Source: an uncultured Prevotella sp. (GTDB lineage: Bacteria; Bacteroidota; Bacteroidia; Bacteroidales; Bacteroidaceae). From it: a stretch of 46,656 bases of DNA. Both the position numbers and the translations under genes were made by a program. The notes below the pieces were generated by a model, which saw only the letters and a list, made by a program, of their open reading frames with translations, was not told where the DNA came from and made no database searches. Below, piece after piece: positions 34,728 to 43,424 of this stretch. How positions within the stretch are numbered: the stretch's first letter is position 1; each line of letters begins with the position of its first letter. The DNA lies in assembly GCA_934254985.1 (NCBI GenBank), contig CAKQMS010000021.1, positions 1 through 46,656 of the forward strand. The letters run 5' to 3'.

Positions 34728-35711
34728 ATGAAACAGATAAATTGGGGATTTATAGGATGTGGCGAGGTTACAGAGAAAAAGTCTGGCCCTGCTTTCAATA
34801 GTATCGAAGGCTCGCAGGTAGTAGCCGTGATGAGTCGTTCGGAGCAAAAGGCTCGCTCGTATGCTGAGCGCCATCACATCCGCAAATGGTATAAGGATGC
34901 TCAGTCGCTTATCGACGACCCTGACGTAAATGCCATTTATATTGCCACTCCTCCTTCAAGCCATGCCACCTTTGCTATTATGGCTATGAGGGCAGGCAAA
35001 CCTGTGTATGTAGAAAAACCTTTGGCGGCGAGCTATGAAGACTGCATCCGCATCAACCGTATCTCTGAACAAACGGGTGTACCTTGTTTCGTAGCCTACT
35101 ATCGTCGTTATCTGCCATATTTCCAGCGTGTAAAACAGATTATCTACGAGGGCGTAATAGGCAAGGTCATAAATGTTCAGGTTCGCTTCTCTGTGCCTCC
35201 TCGCGACCTTGACTATAATACTCCCGACAAGCTGCCTTGGCGATTGCAGCCCGACATTGCCGGTGGTGGCTATTTCTACGATCTTGCTCCTCATCAGCTC
35301 GACCTCTTGCAACATATCTTTGGCGTTATCACTCGTGCTCATGGCTATTATGCCAACCGTGCCAACCTGTATAAAGCCGAAGACACTATCTCGGCAGCTT
35401 TCATGTTCCAAAACGGATTGCCAGGCTCTGGCAGCTGGTGCTTTGTTGGTCATGATAGTGCCAAGGAAGACCGCATCGAGGTCATCGGCGAAAAGGGTAT
35501 GGTGTCGTTCTCAGTATTCAACTACGACCCAATCCATCTTGTCACAAGCGAGGGCGACAAGCGTATCACGGTGCCAAATCCTCCTTATGTTCAGCTACCA
35601 ATAATCACCGAGGTTACTCGTCATCTTCAGGGTATTGGCGTTTGCGAGTGTACCAGCGTTAGTGCTACTCCTGTAAATTGGGTAATGGACAGAATGTTAG
35701 GCAAATACTAA
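34728..35711 (+). CDS. Gfo/Idh/MocA family oxidoreductase
   Basis: The 327-residue protein has an N-terminal Rossmann domain (WGFIGCGEVTE, 6-16) for NAD(P) and the family lysine in YVEKPLA (94-100). The C-terminal alpha/beta domain has GGGYFYDLAPHQLDLLQHIFG, the usual catalytic His region. Family members oxidise or reduce sugars and inositols, and a few act on non-sugar substrates. The neighbours give no substrate clue. It lies 6 nt before the DUF4421 ATG and probably heads a short operon with it. Confidence 0.9.
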   Translation: MKQINWGFIGCGEVTEKKSGPAFNSIEGSQVVAVMSRSEQKARSYAERHHIRKWYKDAQSLIDDPDVNAIYIATPPSSHATFAIMAMRAGKPVYVEKPLAASYEDCIRINRISEQTGVPCFVAYYRRYLPYFQRVKQIIYEGVIGKVINVQVRFSVPPRDLDYNTPDKLPWRLQPDIAGGGYFYDLAPHQLDLLQHIFGVITRAHGYYANRANLYKAEDTISAAFMFQNGLPGSGSWCFVGHDSAKEDRIEVIGEKGMVSFSVFNYDPIHLVTSEGDKRITVPNPPYVQLPIITEVTRHLQGIGVCECTSVSATPVNWVMDRMLGKY

Positions 35712-35717
35712 TTGTCG

Positions 35718-36872
35718 ATGAAGAAATACTCCATCCTTCTTTGTTTGCTGTCTTTGTTGGTGTGCTTCCCATTTTCAGTCTTTGCACACCATGATTCAGG
35801 CAATGCTACAGACAGCGTTGCAACTATCGCTATTGTCGATAGTTTGCCAGCGTCGGCAGAAAGTTTGCCAGCGCCTGCGGTGAAAAAGAAGAAGGGTTTT
35901 CTGCGTCGTCTGCATGATAAGCTGAAGGATTTTTCGCGTGTTGATACTAACTATATCGAGAAGCAGAAGTATAATTTCACAGCTATGCTTCAAAACACCA
36001 ACACCTTCGAGCGCTACGAGCTTATTAGCAAGAGCGGACAAACCATCGACTTCGCTCCCGAGCCATCTTATAAGATTGGACCTTATATTGGTTGGCAATG
36101 GATTTTCCTTGGCTACACCGTCGACTTCACCCACCTTCGCGGTAGCGACAATCGTCAGGATTTCGACCTCTCGCTCTATAGTAATCAGATAGGCGTCGAC
36201 TTGTTCTATCGCAAAACTGGCGACAACTACAAAATTCGCTCCATGCATCTTGGCAACGATGTTGATACTCGTGCCATGAATGACATAAGTTTCGATGGCT
36301 TCAAAGCAAGTATCAAGGGCTTTAATCTTTACTATATCTTTAATCATAAAAAGTTCTCATATCCAGCTGCTTACAGCCAGAGCACCATTCAGCGTCGCTC
36401 TGCTGGCAGTCCACTCGTTGGTATTGGCTACACCAAGCATTCCATCGACATCGATTGGAACAAACTTCAGCGTCTTGCCGAAGACAAACTTGGCACCGAA
36501 ATAGCTGCTACAAAGATTGATTCTGCCCTCATGTTCGATAAGGCAGAATTCCTCGATTATTCCATTTCGGGCGGCTATGCTTACAACTGGGTGTTTGCTC
36601 GCAACTGGCTCTTTGATGCCTCGCTCTCGCTTGCTCTGAGCTACAAGCGAGCCAAAGCCGATGTTGCCAATAGCGGCACCTTCCTTCGCGATTTCGATTT
36701 CAAGAATATTAATCTTGATGGTGTTGCTCGCCTCGGACTTGTGTGGAACAACATGCGCTGGTATTATGGTGCAAGTGCCATCTTCCATACTTATAACTAT
36801 AAGAAAAAACAGTTCCGCACCAACACCATCTTTGGTAGCGTGAATGTTTATATAGGATTTAATTTTTGGTAA
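35718..36872 (+). CDS. DUF4421 outer-membrane beta-barrel protein
   Basis: The 384-residue precursor has a signal peptide (cut near VFAHH, about residue 23) and then a Ser/Ala/Pro linker and a basic segment (KKKKGFLRRLHDKLKDF). A beta-barrel of alternating strands follows (GPYIGWQWIFLGYTVDF, ISGGYAYNWVFARNWLFDASL), ending in NVYIGFNFW with an aromatic C-terminus. These traits fit DUF4421, a Bacteroidetes family of unknown function. The ATG at 35718 was chosen over a TTG six bases upstream. Its end overlaps the frame of the next gene, and the next ATG is 6 nt after its stop. Confidence 0.85.
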   Translation: MKKYSILLCLLSLLVCFPFSVFAHHDSGNATDSVATIAIVDSLPASAESLPAPAVKKKKGFLRRLHDKLKDFSRVDTNYIEKQKYNFTAMLQNTNTFERYELISKSGQTIDFAPEPSYKIGPYIGWQWIFLGYTVDFTHLRGSDNRQDFDLSLYSNQIGVDLFYRKTGDNYKIRSMHLGNDVDTRAMNDISFDGFKASIKGFNLYYIFNHKKFSYPAAYSQSTIQRRSAGSPLVGIGYTKHSIDIDWNKLQRLAEDKLGTEIAATKIDSALMFDKAEFLDYSISGGYAYNWVFARNWLFDASLSLALSYKRAKADVANSGTFLRDFDFKNINLDGVARLGLVWNNMRWYYGASAIFHTYNYKKKQFRTNTIFGSVNVYIGFNFW

Positions 36873-36877
36873 TTCCA

Positions 36878-37771
36878 ATGACTCGTATCTATTCTTTTTT
36901 ATTTCTCTTTTTTCTGCTTTCCGCTCCTAAGGCTTATTCCTTCACCAAGGTTTCTCCAAAGGCTCATTCTTATTCCTTGGCTGATGTCGATTATAGTAAA
37001 GCAGACTCAACAAAGGTTGTCAAACTTCTGCGCGAAGCCTCTCGCCTAAAATCGTCCACCAATTGGATGACCTATTTTGGCAAACAGTTCTGTGGTGTGC
37101 CCTATGTGGCTAAAACTCTCGAGCGCAACAATACCGAACGGTTAATAGTCAACCTCCGTCAGCTCGACTGCACCACCTTTGTCGAAACCACTCTTGCACT
37201 TACTCTCTGCGCCAAGAATGGCAAAACGTCCTTTGCCGACTATTGCCACTATCTGCGCCTTGTGCGCTATCGTCAGGGTAGGGTGTCTTACCCTTCTCGC
37301 CTGCATTATTTCACCCAATGGATAGACGACAATTCTTCGCTTGGCTTTGTCAAAGAGGTCACCTCGTCTTCTAAACCTTTCACGGCGCTGCAAACCCTTA
37401 ACATCGATTTCATGACCACCCATGTCGATCTTTATCCTATGCTCAAGGGTAATAAGCCTGCCATTGCCGAGGTCAGAGCAGGCGAAAAAGCCCTCAATGG
37501 TCGCAAGTTTCGCTACATCCCAAAACGCTCCATCGACAACTCCTCGTTGCTCCGTCGCACCATCCACGATGGCGACATCCTTGTCATGCTCACCAGCAAG
37601 AAAGGACTGGATACCAGTCATATAGGCATTGCCGTTTGGCATAAAGACGGACTCCATCTTCTCAATGCTTCTCAGCTTCGCCATAAGGTTGTGGTCGAAT
37701 CAAAACTATTCCGCGATTACATGCTTTCTCAGAAATCGCAGACAGGCATTAGAGTGGTTAGAGTGATGTAA
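36878..37771 (+). CDS. DUF1460 amidase-like protein (secreted)
   Basis: The 297-residue precursor starts with a signal peptide (MTRIYSFLFLFFLLSAPKAYS). The domain matches DUF1460, an NlpC/P60-like fold annotated as N-acetylmuramoyl-L-alanine amidase-like. The candidate catalytic Cys is in QLDCTTFVE, near residue 95, and the His in DTSHIGIAV near 248. It should act on peptidoglycan or muropeptides in the periplasm, or as a lipoprotein-free secreted enzyme. It follows the DUF4421 gene by 5 nt and is the last gene before the ftsY promoter. Confidence 0.87.
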   Translation: MTRIYSFLFLFFLLSAPKAYSFTKVSPKAHSYSLADVDYSKADSTKVVKLLREASRLKSSTNWMTYFGKQFCGVPYVAKTLERNNTERLIVNLRQLDCTTFVETTLALTLCAKNGKTSFADYCHYLRLVRYRQGRVSYPSRLHYFTQWIDDNSSLGFVKEVTSSSKPFTALQTLNIDFMTTHVDLYPMLKGNKPAIAEVRAGEKALNGRKFRYIPKRSIDNSSLLRRTIHDGDILVMLTSKKGLDTSHIGIAVWHKDGLHLLNASQLRHKVVVESKLFRDYMLSQKSQTGIRVVRVM

Positions 37772-37796
37772 ATACGCAAAAATCAACTGATTAGTT

Positions 37797-37826
37797 TTGA
37801 TATGTCGTGTTTTTTGTATAATTTTG
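37797..37826 (+). promoter_or_regulatory. Promoter of ftsY-rimO
   Basis: TTG at 37797-37799, a 19-nt spacer and TAATTTTG at 37819-37826 match the consensus. The leader would be about 14 nt. Confidence 0.7.
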
Positions 37827-37843
37827 TACCAAATTTATAGTAT

Positions 37844-38797
37844 ATGGGAATATTTGGCTTATTTAACAAGAAAAAGAAGGAGACTCTCGATCAGGGTCTT
37901 GAGAAGACCAAGCAGAGTGTTTTTTCTAAGTTGACACGTGCTATTGCTGGTAAGTCTAAAGTCGACGACGATGTGCTCGACAACCTCGAAGAAGTCCTTA
38001 TCACCAGCGATGTCGGCGTTGATACCACCTTGAAAATCATTGAGCGTATCGAGGAGCGTGTGGCTCGCGATAAGTATGTTTCTACTTCCGAGCTCAATGG
38101 CATTCTTCGCGACGAGATTGCGTCTCTTTTGAGCGAAAACCATACAGAGGATAACGATAATTGGGATCTCCCTGCCGACCATAAACCTTACGTTATACTC
38201 GTTGTGGGCGTAAATGGTGTTGGCAAAACCACTACCATCGGCAAACTTGCTTATCAGTTCAAGAATGCTGGCAAAAAGGTTTATCTCGGTGCTGCCGATA
38301 CCTTCCGCGCAGCTGCTGTAGAGCAACTCTGCATTTGGGGCGAAAGGGTAGGAGTGCCTGTAGTTAAGCAGCAGATGGGTTCCGACCCTGCTTCCGTTGC
38401 TTTCGACACTCTGCAGAGTGCTAAAGCCAATGGTGCCGACGTGGTATTGATTGATACTGCCGGTCGTTTGCACAATAAGGTTGGACTCATGAACGAGCTC
38501 AAGAAGATTAAGGATGTTATGAAAAAGGTTCTTCCTGAGGCTCCTGATGAGGTTATGCTCGTGCTCGATGGCTCTACTGGTCAGAATGCTTTCGAACAGG
38601 CCAAGCAGTTTGCTGCCGTCACTCAGATCACATCTCTCGCCATCACCAAGCTCGATGGCACAGCCAAGGGTGGAGTGGTGGTTGGCATTAGCGACCAGCT
38701 CAAAGTACCTGTTAAATACATTGGTCTTGGCGAAAAAATGGAAGACCTCCAGCTGTTCAATAAGCGCGAGTTCGTAGATTCGCTCTTTAACAACTAA
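37844..38797 (+). CDS. ftsY: Signal recognition particle receptor FtsY
   Basis: FtsY receives SRP-ribosome complexes at the inner membrane for co-translational insertion. The 317-residue protein is the short form: a brief basic amphipathic start (MGIFGLFNKKKKE), the N domain, then the G domain with GVNGVGKTT (122-130), AADTFRAAAVEQL, DTAGR, TKLDGTAKGG and YIGLGE. It lacks the long acidic A domain of E. coli. rimO follows 8 nt later. Confidence 0.96.
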   Translation: MGIFGLFNKKKKETLDQGLEKTKQSVFSKLTRAIAGKSKVDDDVLDNLEEVLITSDVGVDTTLKIIERIEERVARDKYVSTSELNGILRDEIASLLSENHTEDNDNWDLPADHKPYVILVVGVNGVGKTTTIGKLAYQFKNAGKKVYLGAADTFRAAAVEQLCIWGERVGVPVVKQQMGSDPASVAFDTLQSAKANGADVVLIDTAGRLHNKVGLMNELKKIKDVMKKVLPEAPDEVMLVLDGSTGQNAFEQAKQFAAVTQITSLAITKLDGTAKGGVVVGISDQLKVPVKYIGLGEKMEDLQLFNKREFVDSLFNN

Positions 38798-38805
38798 ACT
38801 TTGCA

Positions 38806-40104
38806 ATGAAGAAAAATCAGATAGACTTTATTACTCTTGGATGCTCTAAGAATCTCGTCGACAGCGAGCTGCTCATGAAGCAGTTCGAAGCCAACGGCTA
38901 TCATTGCGTCCACGATTCTAATCGTCCACAGGGCGAAATCGCTGTCATCAACACCTGCGGATTCATTGGCGATGCTAAAGAAGAGAGCATCAACACCATC
39001 CTTGAGTTTGCTCAGCGTAAAACCGAAGGCAAACTCAACAAACTCTACGTCATGGGTTGTCTCTCGCAGCGATACAAAGACGAGCTCGAAGCCGAAATCC
39101 CTGAGGTCGACAAATACTATGGCAAATTCAACTATAAGCAGTTGCTCACAGAACTGGGTAAAGCCGAGGTGCCTTCGTGCAATGGCGTTCGCCATCTCAC
39201 CACACCACGCCATTATGCCTACCTCAAAATCAGCGAGGGCTGCGACCGCCATTGTGCTTATTGCGCCATTCCTCTTATCACCGGCAAACACATCAGCCGA
39301 CCTAAGCAAGAGATTCTTGCCGAAGTAGAACGCATGGTTGCCGAGGGTGTGAAAGAATTCCAGGTCATTGCCCAAGAGCTCACATATTATGGTGTCGACA
39401 TCGATGGCAAGCGCCATATTGCCGACCTTATTTCCGACATGGCAGACATCAAGGGTGTCAAGTGGATTCGTCTCCATTATGCTTACCCTAACCAGTTCCC
39501 TATGGAACTCCTCGATGTTATGAAGCAAAAGAAGAATGTCTGCAAATACATCGATATTGCTCTTCAGCACATCTCCGACCACATGCTCACAGCCATGCAT
39601 CGTCACGTCAGCAAGCAAGACACTATGAATCTCATTGCTGCCATGCGCAAAGCTGTTCCGGGCATCCATATTCGTACCACCTTGCTCGTTGGCTTCCCTG
39701 GCGAAACAGAGGAAGACTTCCAAGAGCTTGTCGACTTTGTCAAGTGGGCACGATTCGAACGTATGGGAGCCTTCGCTTATTCAGCCGAAGAGGGCACTTA
39801 TAGCGCCGACCATCTTGTCGACGATGTTCCTGATGAGGTAAAGCAGGCACGCTTGAGCAAGCTCATGGCAATCCAGCAGCGTATCAGCGCTGAGATCGAA
39901 GCCGAGAAGGTGGGCAAGGTACTGAAAGTCATCATCGACCGCAAAGAGGGCGACTACTATATCGGACGCACCGAGTTCTGCTCGCCAGAGGTTGATCCTG
40001 AGGTGCTCATCAAGGCCGACGACAAAACTCTCCGCACCGGTTGCTTCTACGATGTAGAAATCACCTCCAGCGAGGAGTTCGACCTCTATGGAAGAGTAGT
40101 ATAA
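38806..40104 (+). CDS. rimO: Ribosomal protein S12 methylthiotransferase RimO
   Basis: RimO adds a methylthio group to an Asp of ribosomal protein S12. The 432-residue radical SAM enzyme has the UPF0004 domain with three cluster Cys (13, 51 and 85 in TLGCSKN, NTCGF and MGCLSQ), the radical SAM CxxxCxxC at 146-153 (CDRHCAYC), and a C-terminal TRAM domain. QELTYYGVD and LHYAYPNQFP favour RimO over MiaB. It shares a transcript with ftsY. Confidence 0.95.
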   Translation: MKKNQIDFITLGCSKNLVDSELLMKQFEANGYHCVHDSNRPQGEIAVINTCGFIGDAKEESINTILEFAQRKTEGKLNKLYVMGCLSQRYKDELEAEIPEVDKYYGKFNYKQLLTELGKAEVPSCNGVRHLTTPRHYAYLKISEGCDRHCAYCAIPLITGKHISRPKQEILAEVERMVAEGVKEFQVIAQELTYYGVDIDGKRHIADLISDMADIKGVKWIRLHYAYPNQFPMELLDVMKQKKNVCKYIDIALQHISDHMLTAMHRHVSKQDTMNLIAAMRKAVPGIHIRTTLLVGFPGETEEDFQELVDFVKWARFERMGAFAYSAEEGTYSADHLVDDVPDEVKQARLSKLMAIQQRISAEIEAEKVGKVLKVIIDRKEGDYYIGRTEFCSPEVDPEVLIKADDKTLRTGCFYDVEITSSEEFDLYGRVV

Positions 40105-40192
40105 TCGCTCCCTCCGCCCTTGTCCGATGTCGTTTCTACAACATCGCTCATCCCTCTCTCACCCCTCATTCTTTAATCTCTTTATATTAAAT

Positions 40193-40486
40193 ATGAATAA
40201 TAAGGAACTAATTGCTGAACTAGCACAACAGACAGGATATTCTCAGACCGACACTCAGAAGCTTGTCCGCACATTGGTAGATGAAATGGGAATCCGTTTC
40301 ACCGAAGGCGATAGTGTTTACCTCAACAACTTCGGCACCTTCGAAGTTAAGAAACGCATGGAAAGGGTAGTGGTAAACCCTGGCACCCAGCAGCGCATGC
40401 TTGTGCCGCCAAAGCTCGTTCTCAACTTCAAGCCCATAGCTTCTATTAAAGAAAACTTAAAGAATGGAGGATTGCAAGATGAGTAA
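40193..40486 (+). CDS. HU-family DNA-binding protein 1
   Basis: The 97-residue protein is an HU/IHF homologue: an N-terminal helix pair (NNKELIAELAQQTGYSQTDTQKLVRTLVDEMG), the NNFGTFEVKKR strand and the arm RVVNPGTQQRMLVPPKLVLNF. In place of the strict HU arm NPxTG it has NPGTQ, closer to the IHF-like Bacteroidetes group. The ATG at 40193 begins the family alignment. Its last 8 bases overlap the next start codon, so the two HU genes are likely translated together. Confidence 0.93.
   Translation: MNNKELIAELAQQTGYSQTDTQKLVRTLVDEMGIRFTEGDSVYLNNFGTFEVKKRMERVVVNPGTQQRMLVPPKLVLNFKPIASIKENLKNGGLQDE
40466..40478 (+). promoter_or_regulatory. Unusual Shine-Dalgarno site before the HU-TM-LysM gene
   Basis: GGAGG at 40466-40470 sits 8 nt before the ATG at 40479, inside the end of the HU 1 gene. 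Strong Shine-Dalgarno sites are uncommon in Bacteroidetes, and none of this strength was noticed before other starts in the window. It supports the 40479 start over 40464. Confidence 0.55.
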
Positions 40487-41723
40487 AGTATCAATCACTG
40501 AACTCGCCTCTAAGCTTATGGAGAAACACGGGCTTAAGCGTACCGAGGCTGAATTGTTTATCCGCCAGTTTGTTGGTGTTATCAACGACGGACTAAAAAA
40601 TGATAAATCAGTAAAGGTAAAAGGTCTTGGCACATTCAAGGTCCAAGCCGTTAGCGCCCGTAAGAGCGTGGATGTCAATACAGGCGAAGCCATCGTCATC
40701 GAGGGCAGAGACAAAATCTCGTTCACAGCAGAGGCTGTTATGCGCGACCTCGTAAACGCTCCTTTCGCTCAGTTCGAGACCGTCATCGTCAACGATGGTG
40801 TCGACTTCTCCGAAATCGACGCTAAACACGAAGCCGACAATACAGAAGCCGAAGAGCCAGCACCAGCAGTTGTAGAGCAAGCTCCTGCAGTTGAGCCAGA
40901 GCCAGCTGTAGAACCTGAGCCAATAGTTGAGCCTGAGCCTGCTCCTGCAATAGAGCCTGAGCCTGCTCCTGCAGTTGAGCCTGAGCCTACAATTGTCGAG
41001 CCAGCTCCTGTTGTTGAGCCAGCTCCAACAGCAGAGCCAACTCCAGCAGTCGAAGATTCTGAATCCGATACCGACGAGCTTGAAGCTAAATCAAAGTCAT
41101 ACAAGAATACAATCATAGTTCTTGCATCCTCGTTAGCTTGCGTAGTCGTTCTTGCCGTAGCAGGCTTCGTCTACATGTTCTCGCAGATCGAAAAGCGCGA
41201 CAATCGTATCGCACACCTCGAAACCCAAACAGCAACTCTTGCTGACCGCATGATGAAGACTCACATGTCGCCAGCTCCTGCAGCCAATCAGCCTGCCGCT
41301 AATGACGAGGCAGACAACATCTTGGCAGCCAACGAGCAGAAGATAGAGGCTGCACAAAAAGCTGACAAGGAGAATAATCTTAAGGCAACAGAAGCAAAGC
41401 CCGAACCTAAGGCGGAAGCAAAGGCTGCAACCAAGCCAACCGCAGAAGCTAAGGCTCTTGCTGCCAAGCCTGCGCCTTCTATCCCTTCGCAGTCAGCCTA
41501 CGACAAAGATCCTCGTGTTCGCACAGGTGCCTATGTCATCACAGGCATTGCCAACACCGTTACGGTCAAAGCTGGTCAAACCATGTCTTCTCTCAGCAAG
41601 ACCTACCTCGGTCCAGGTATGGAATGCTACCTCGAAGCAGTCAATGGTGGCTATCGCGAACTCAAAGCAGGAGAAAAAATCAAAATTCCAGCTCTTAAAA
41701 CCAAAAAGAGCTTGAAGAAATAA
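40479..41723 (+). CDS. HU domain - membrane helix - LysM-like fusion protein
   Basis: The 414-residue protein has four parts. Residues 1-90 are an HU/IHF-like domain (SKVSITELASKLMEKHGL, VKVKGLGTFKVQAV, SVDVNTGEAI). Residues 125-192 are a Glu/Pro/Ala repeat (EPEPAPA-type). One membrane helix spans 211-234 (IIVLASSLACVVVLAVAGFVY) and is preceded by Lys-rich residues that favour N-in topology. After a Lys/Ala-rich stretch, residues 359-404 are LysM-like (TVKAGQTMSSLSKTYLG, ELKAGEKIKIP). The architecture predicts DNA binding in the cytoplasm and peptidoglycan contact in the periplasm. This is inference from domains; I know of no named protein of this type. It overlaps the HU 1 gene by 8 nt and ends at a terminator shared with HU 3. 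Confidence 0.85.
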   Translation: MSKVSITELASKLMEKHGLKRTEAELFIRQFVGVINDGLKNDKSVKVKGLGTFKVQAVSARKSVDVNTGEAIVIEGRDKISFTAEAVMRDLVNAPFAQFETVIVNDGVDFSEIDAKHEADNTEAEEPAPAVVEQAPAVEPEPAVEPEPIVEPEPAPAIEPEPAPAVEPEPTIVEPAPVVEPAPTAEPTPAVEDSESDTDELEAKSKSYKNTIIVLASSLACVVVLAVAGFVYMFSQIEKRDNRIAHLETQTATLADRMMKTHMSPAPAANQPAANDEADNILAANEQKIEAAQKADKENNLKATEAKPEPKAEAKAATKPTAEAKALAAKPAPSIPSQSAYDKDPRVRTGAYVITGIANTVTVKAGQTMSSLSKTYLGPGMECYLEAVNGGYRELKAGEKIKIPALKTKKSLKK

Positions 41724-41734
41724 ATAAATCAAAA

Positions 41735-41775
41735 CAGCCTCACTCCCTACTTCTTGGGGGTGAGGCTGATTCTTT
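41735..41775. terminator. Terminator between HU-TM-LysM and HU 3 genes
   Basis: CAGCCTCACTCC (41735-41746) pairs with GGGTGAGGCTG-type sequence (41757-41768), and a T-rich run follows on the plus strand. A-rich sequence on the other side allows use by the convergent HU 3 gene. Confidence 0.75.
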
Positions 41776-41784
41776 TATACATCT

Positions 41785-42069
41785 TTATCCATGCTTTCTT
41801 GAGAAAATGCTCAAGTTGTCTGATGGCTTAAATACCACCTTGCTATGCGCTTCGATAGTAATCTTCTCCTTTGTCTGTGGATTCATACCCTGGCGTGCTG
41901 GCACTTCCTTAACAAAAAATCTACCGAAGTCAGGAATCGAAACCTCGCCATCGCCTTCGCATATATTATCAGCTATTGCGCCTAACACCATGTTCACATA
42001 AGTTGCAGCATCAGCCTTCGAGATGCCAGCCTTCTCTGCCACAGCGGCAGCAAGTTGAGTTTTGTTCAT
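41785..42069 (-). CDS. HU-family DNA-binding protein 3
   Basis: The 94-residue protein is a classic HU: NKTQLAAAVAEKAGISKADAATYVNMVLGAI, the SIPDFGRFFVKEV strand, the arm QGMNPQTKEKITIEAHSKVVFKPS, and a short C-terminal helix. It converges on the HU-TM-LysM gene and has its own promoter box at 42097-42104. It is the third HU-type gene within 1.9 kb. Confidence 0.95.
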   Translation of the reverse strand: MNKTQLAAAVAEKAGISKADAATYVNMVLGAIADNICEGDGEVSIPDFGRFFVKEVPARQGMNPQTKEKITIEAHSKVVFKPSDNLSIFSRKHG

Positions 42070-42096
42070 TTTGTTTATTTTTAGAGATTAAGGTTA

Positions 42097-42104
42097 CAAA
42101 AGTA
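42097..42104 (-). promoter_or_regulatory. Promoter -7 box of the HU 3 gene
   Basis: The minus strand reads TACTTTTG, within a GTTAC/GTAAC palindrome. The predicted leader is about 24 nt. Confidence 0.45.
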
Positions 42105-42148
42105 ACAATAATTATCTAAAATCCATCATCATCTCCCTATATTTTTAT

Positions 42149-42156
42149 TACCTTTG
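42149..42156 (+). promoter_or_regulatory. Promoter -7 box of the TerC gene
   Basis: TACCTTTG matches the consensus; the -33 is not clear. The predicted leader is about 37 nt. Confidence 0.5.
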
Positions 42157-42196
42157 CACCGTATAATTTATTTTAATACCATTATTTCTCACACTT

Positions 42197-43234
42197 ATGC
42201 ATTTAGCAGAATTAATATTCTTTGGTTGCTTTACAATCTTTGTCATCGCAATCCTACTTCTCGACACCCTCGTCATCGATAAGAAAGCACACGAAGTTTC
42301 AATGAAAGAAGCAGGAATCTGGACAGCCGTTTGGATTATCCTTGCCCTCTTGTTCTCAGTATTCCTATGGTTCCATGGCGACTTAGTCCATGGCATCAAC
42401 AATTTCAGCGACCTGCAAGCCGTTACCACGAAATACGCATCCCACATCAAACTCAATCCCGACGACTTCGAGTGGAGCCTACAGCAATATCGCCACCACA
42501 TGACCATTTCCTACATTTCTGGCTATCTGCTCGAGAAAACACTCTCTGTCGACAATCTCTTCGTTATGATGATGATTTTCACATCCTTTGGCGTTAGCAA
42601 AAAGGAATACCAGCATGTGCTCAACTGGGGTATCTTTGGAGCCATCGTTTTGCGCTGCATATTCATCTTCCTTGGCTCAGCCTTCGTCACTCGTTTCTCT
42701 TGGCTTCTCACCGTCTTTGGTCTATTCCTTGTGTATAGTGGCTTTAAGATGTTTTTCGAGAAAAAGAAAGACGAAGAAGTCGATGTTGCCAACCATCCTG
42801 TAGTAAAATTCCTATCGCGCCATTTCCGTGTCACAAGCGAATTCCAGGGCGACCATTTCTTTGTGCGCAATGCCGGCAAACTCTTCATCACCCCTCTCTT
42901 CATCACCGTCGTCTTCATAGAGTTTAGCGACCTTGTGTTTGCTTTCGACAGCATTCCTGCCATATTCTCTATCACCATCGACCCTTACGCGGTATTCTTC
43001 TCCAACATCTTTGCCATCCTTGGCTTGCGTGCCATGTTCTTCCTCTTGGCAGGCGTAGCCGACAAGTTCTGGCTCTTAAAACCAGGAGTTTCATTCCTCC
43101 TGCTCTTCATAGGTATCAAGCTCCTCATCCACGACTTCATCGAAATCGATGCCGTTTGGTCGTTGGTATTCATTGTCTTAGTCCTCGTAGTCAGCATCGT
43201 TGGCTCATTAGTAGTAAAGAAGAAAACAGCATAA
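42197..43234 (+). CDS. TerC/Alx-family integral membrane protein
   Basis: The 345-residue protein has about nine membrane helices. The TerC signatures are visible: LSVDNLFVMMMIFTSF and FIEFSDLVFAFDSIPAIFSIT, each with membrane acidic residues thought to bind a metal ion. Relatives such as Alx export Mn, and others are linked to tellurite resistance or alkaline stress. Charged central loop residues 188-210 separate the two halves. It is monocistronic, with its own promoter box and terminator. Confidence 0.93.
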   Translation: MHLAELIFFGCFTIFVIAILLLDTLVIDKKAHEVSMKEAGIWTAVWIILALLFSVFLWFHGDLVHGINNFSDLQAVTTKYASHIKLNPDDFEWSLQQYRHHMTISYISGYLLEKTLSVDNLFVMMMIFTSFGVSKKEYQHVLNWGIFGAIVLRCIFIFLGSAFVTRFSWLLTVFGLFLVYSGFKMFFEKKKDEEVDVANHPVVKFLSRHFRVTSEFQGDHFFVRNAGKLFITPLFITVVFIEFSDLVFAFDSIPAIFSITIDPYAVFFSNIFAILGLRAMFFLLAGVADKFWLLKPGVSFLLLFIGIKLLIHDFIEIDAVWSLVFIVLVLVVSIVGSLVVKKKTA

Positions 43235-43288
43235 GCATATTAGCAATCTTGCGCCCTATGCGATATAGGGTGGGGGATTACAATCAAG

Positions 43289-43333
43289 CAGCCTTCAGAC
43301 ATAGGGTTCGTCCCTTGCCTGAAGGCTGTTTTT
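43289..43333 (+). terminator. Terminator of the TerC gene
   Basis: CAGCCTTCAG (43289-43298) pairs perfectly with CTGAAGGCTG (43319-43328) and five T follow. Confidence 0.8.
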
Positions 43334-43340
43334 CGTTTTT

Positions 43341-43424
43341 GTTAATTCAATATTTTCCTTTTACCTTTTTACTTTTCTATAACTTTGTGTAGATTCGAGA
43401 TATTAGTGTTCGTTTAAACCTCCA
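43341..43424. repeat. 84-bp dispersed direct repeat, copy A
   Basis: GTTAATTCAATATTT, a CTTTTTAC-type run, GTGTAGATTCG, TATTAGTGTTCGTTTAA and CTCCA recur in the same order, length and orientation at 46341-46424. The two copies start exactly 3000 bp apart and bracket the two PLP-enzyme genes. Confidence 0.75.

Noticed and set aside
37859..38806. A 315-codon open frame on the minus strand opposite ftsY
   Set aside because: ftsY matches its family over the full length. The antisense frame has no recognisable domain and is a by-product of codon bias.
38794..39723. A 309-codon open frame opposite rimO
   Set aside because: Same reason: rimO carries all cluster Cys and the TRAM region; the antisense frame is featureless.
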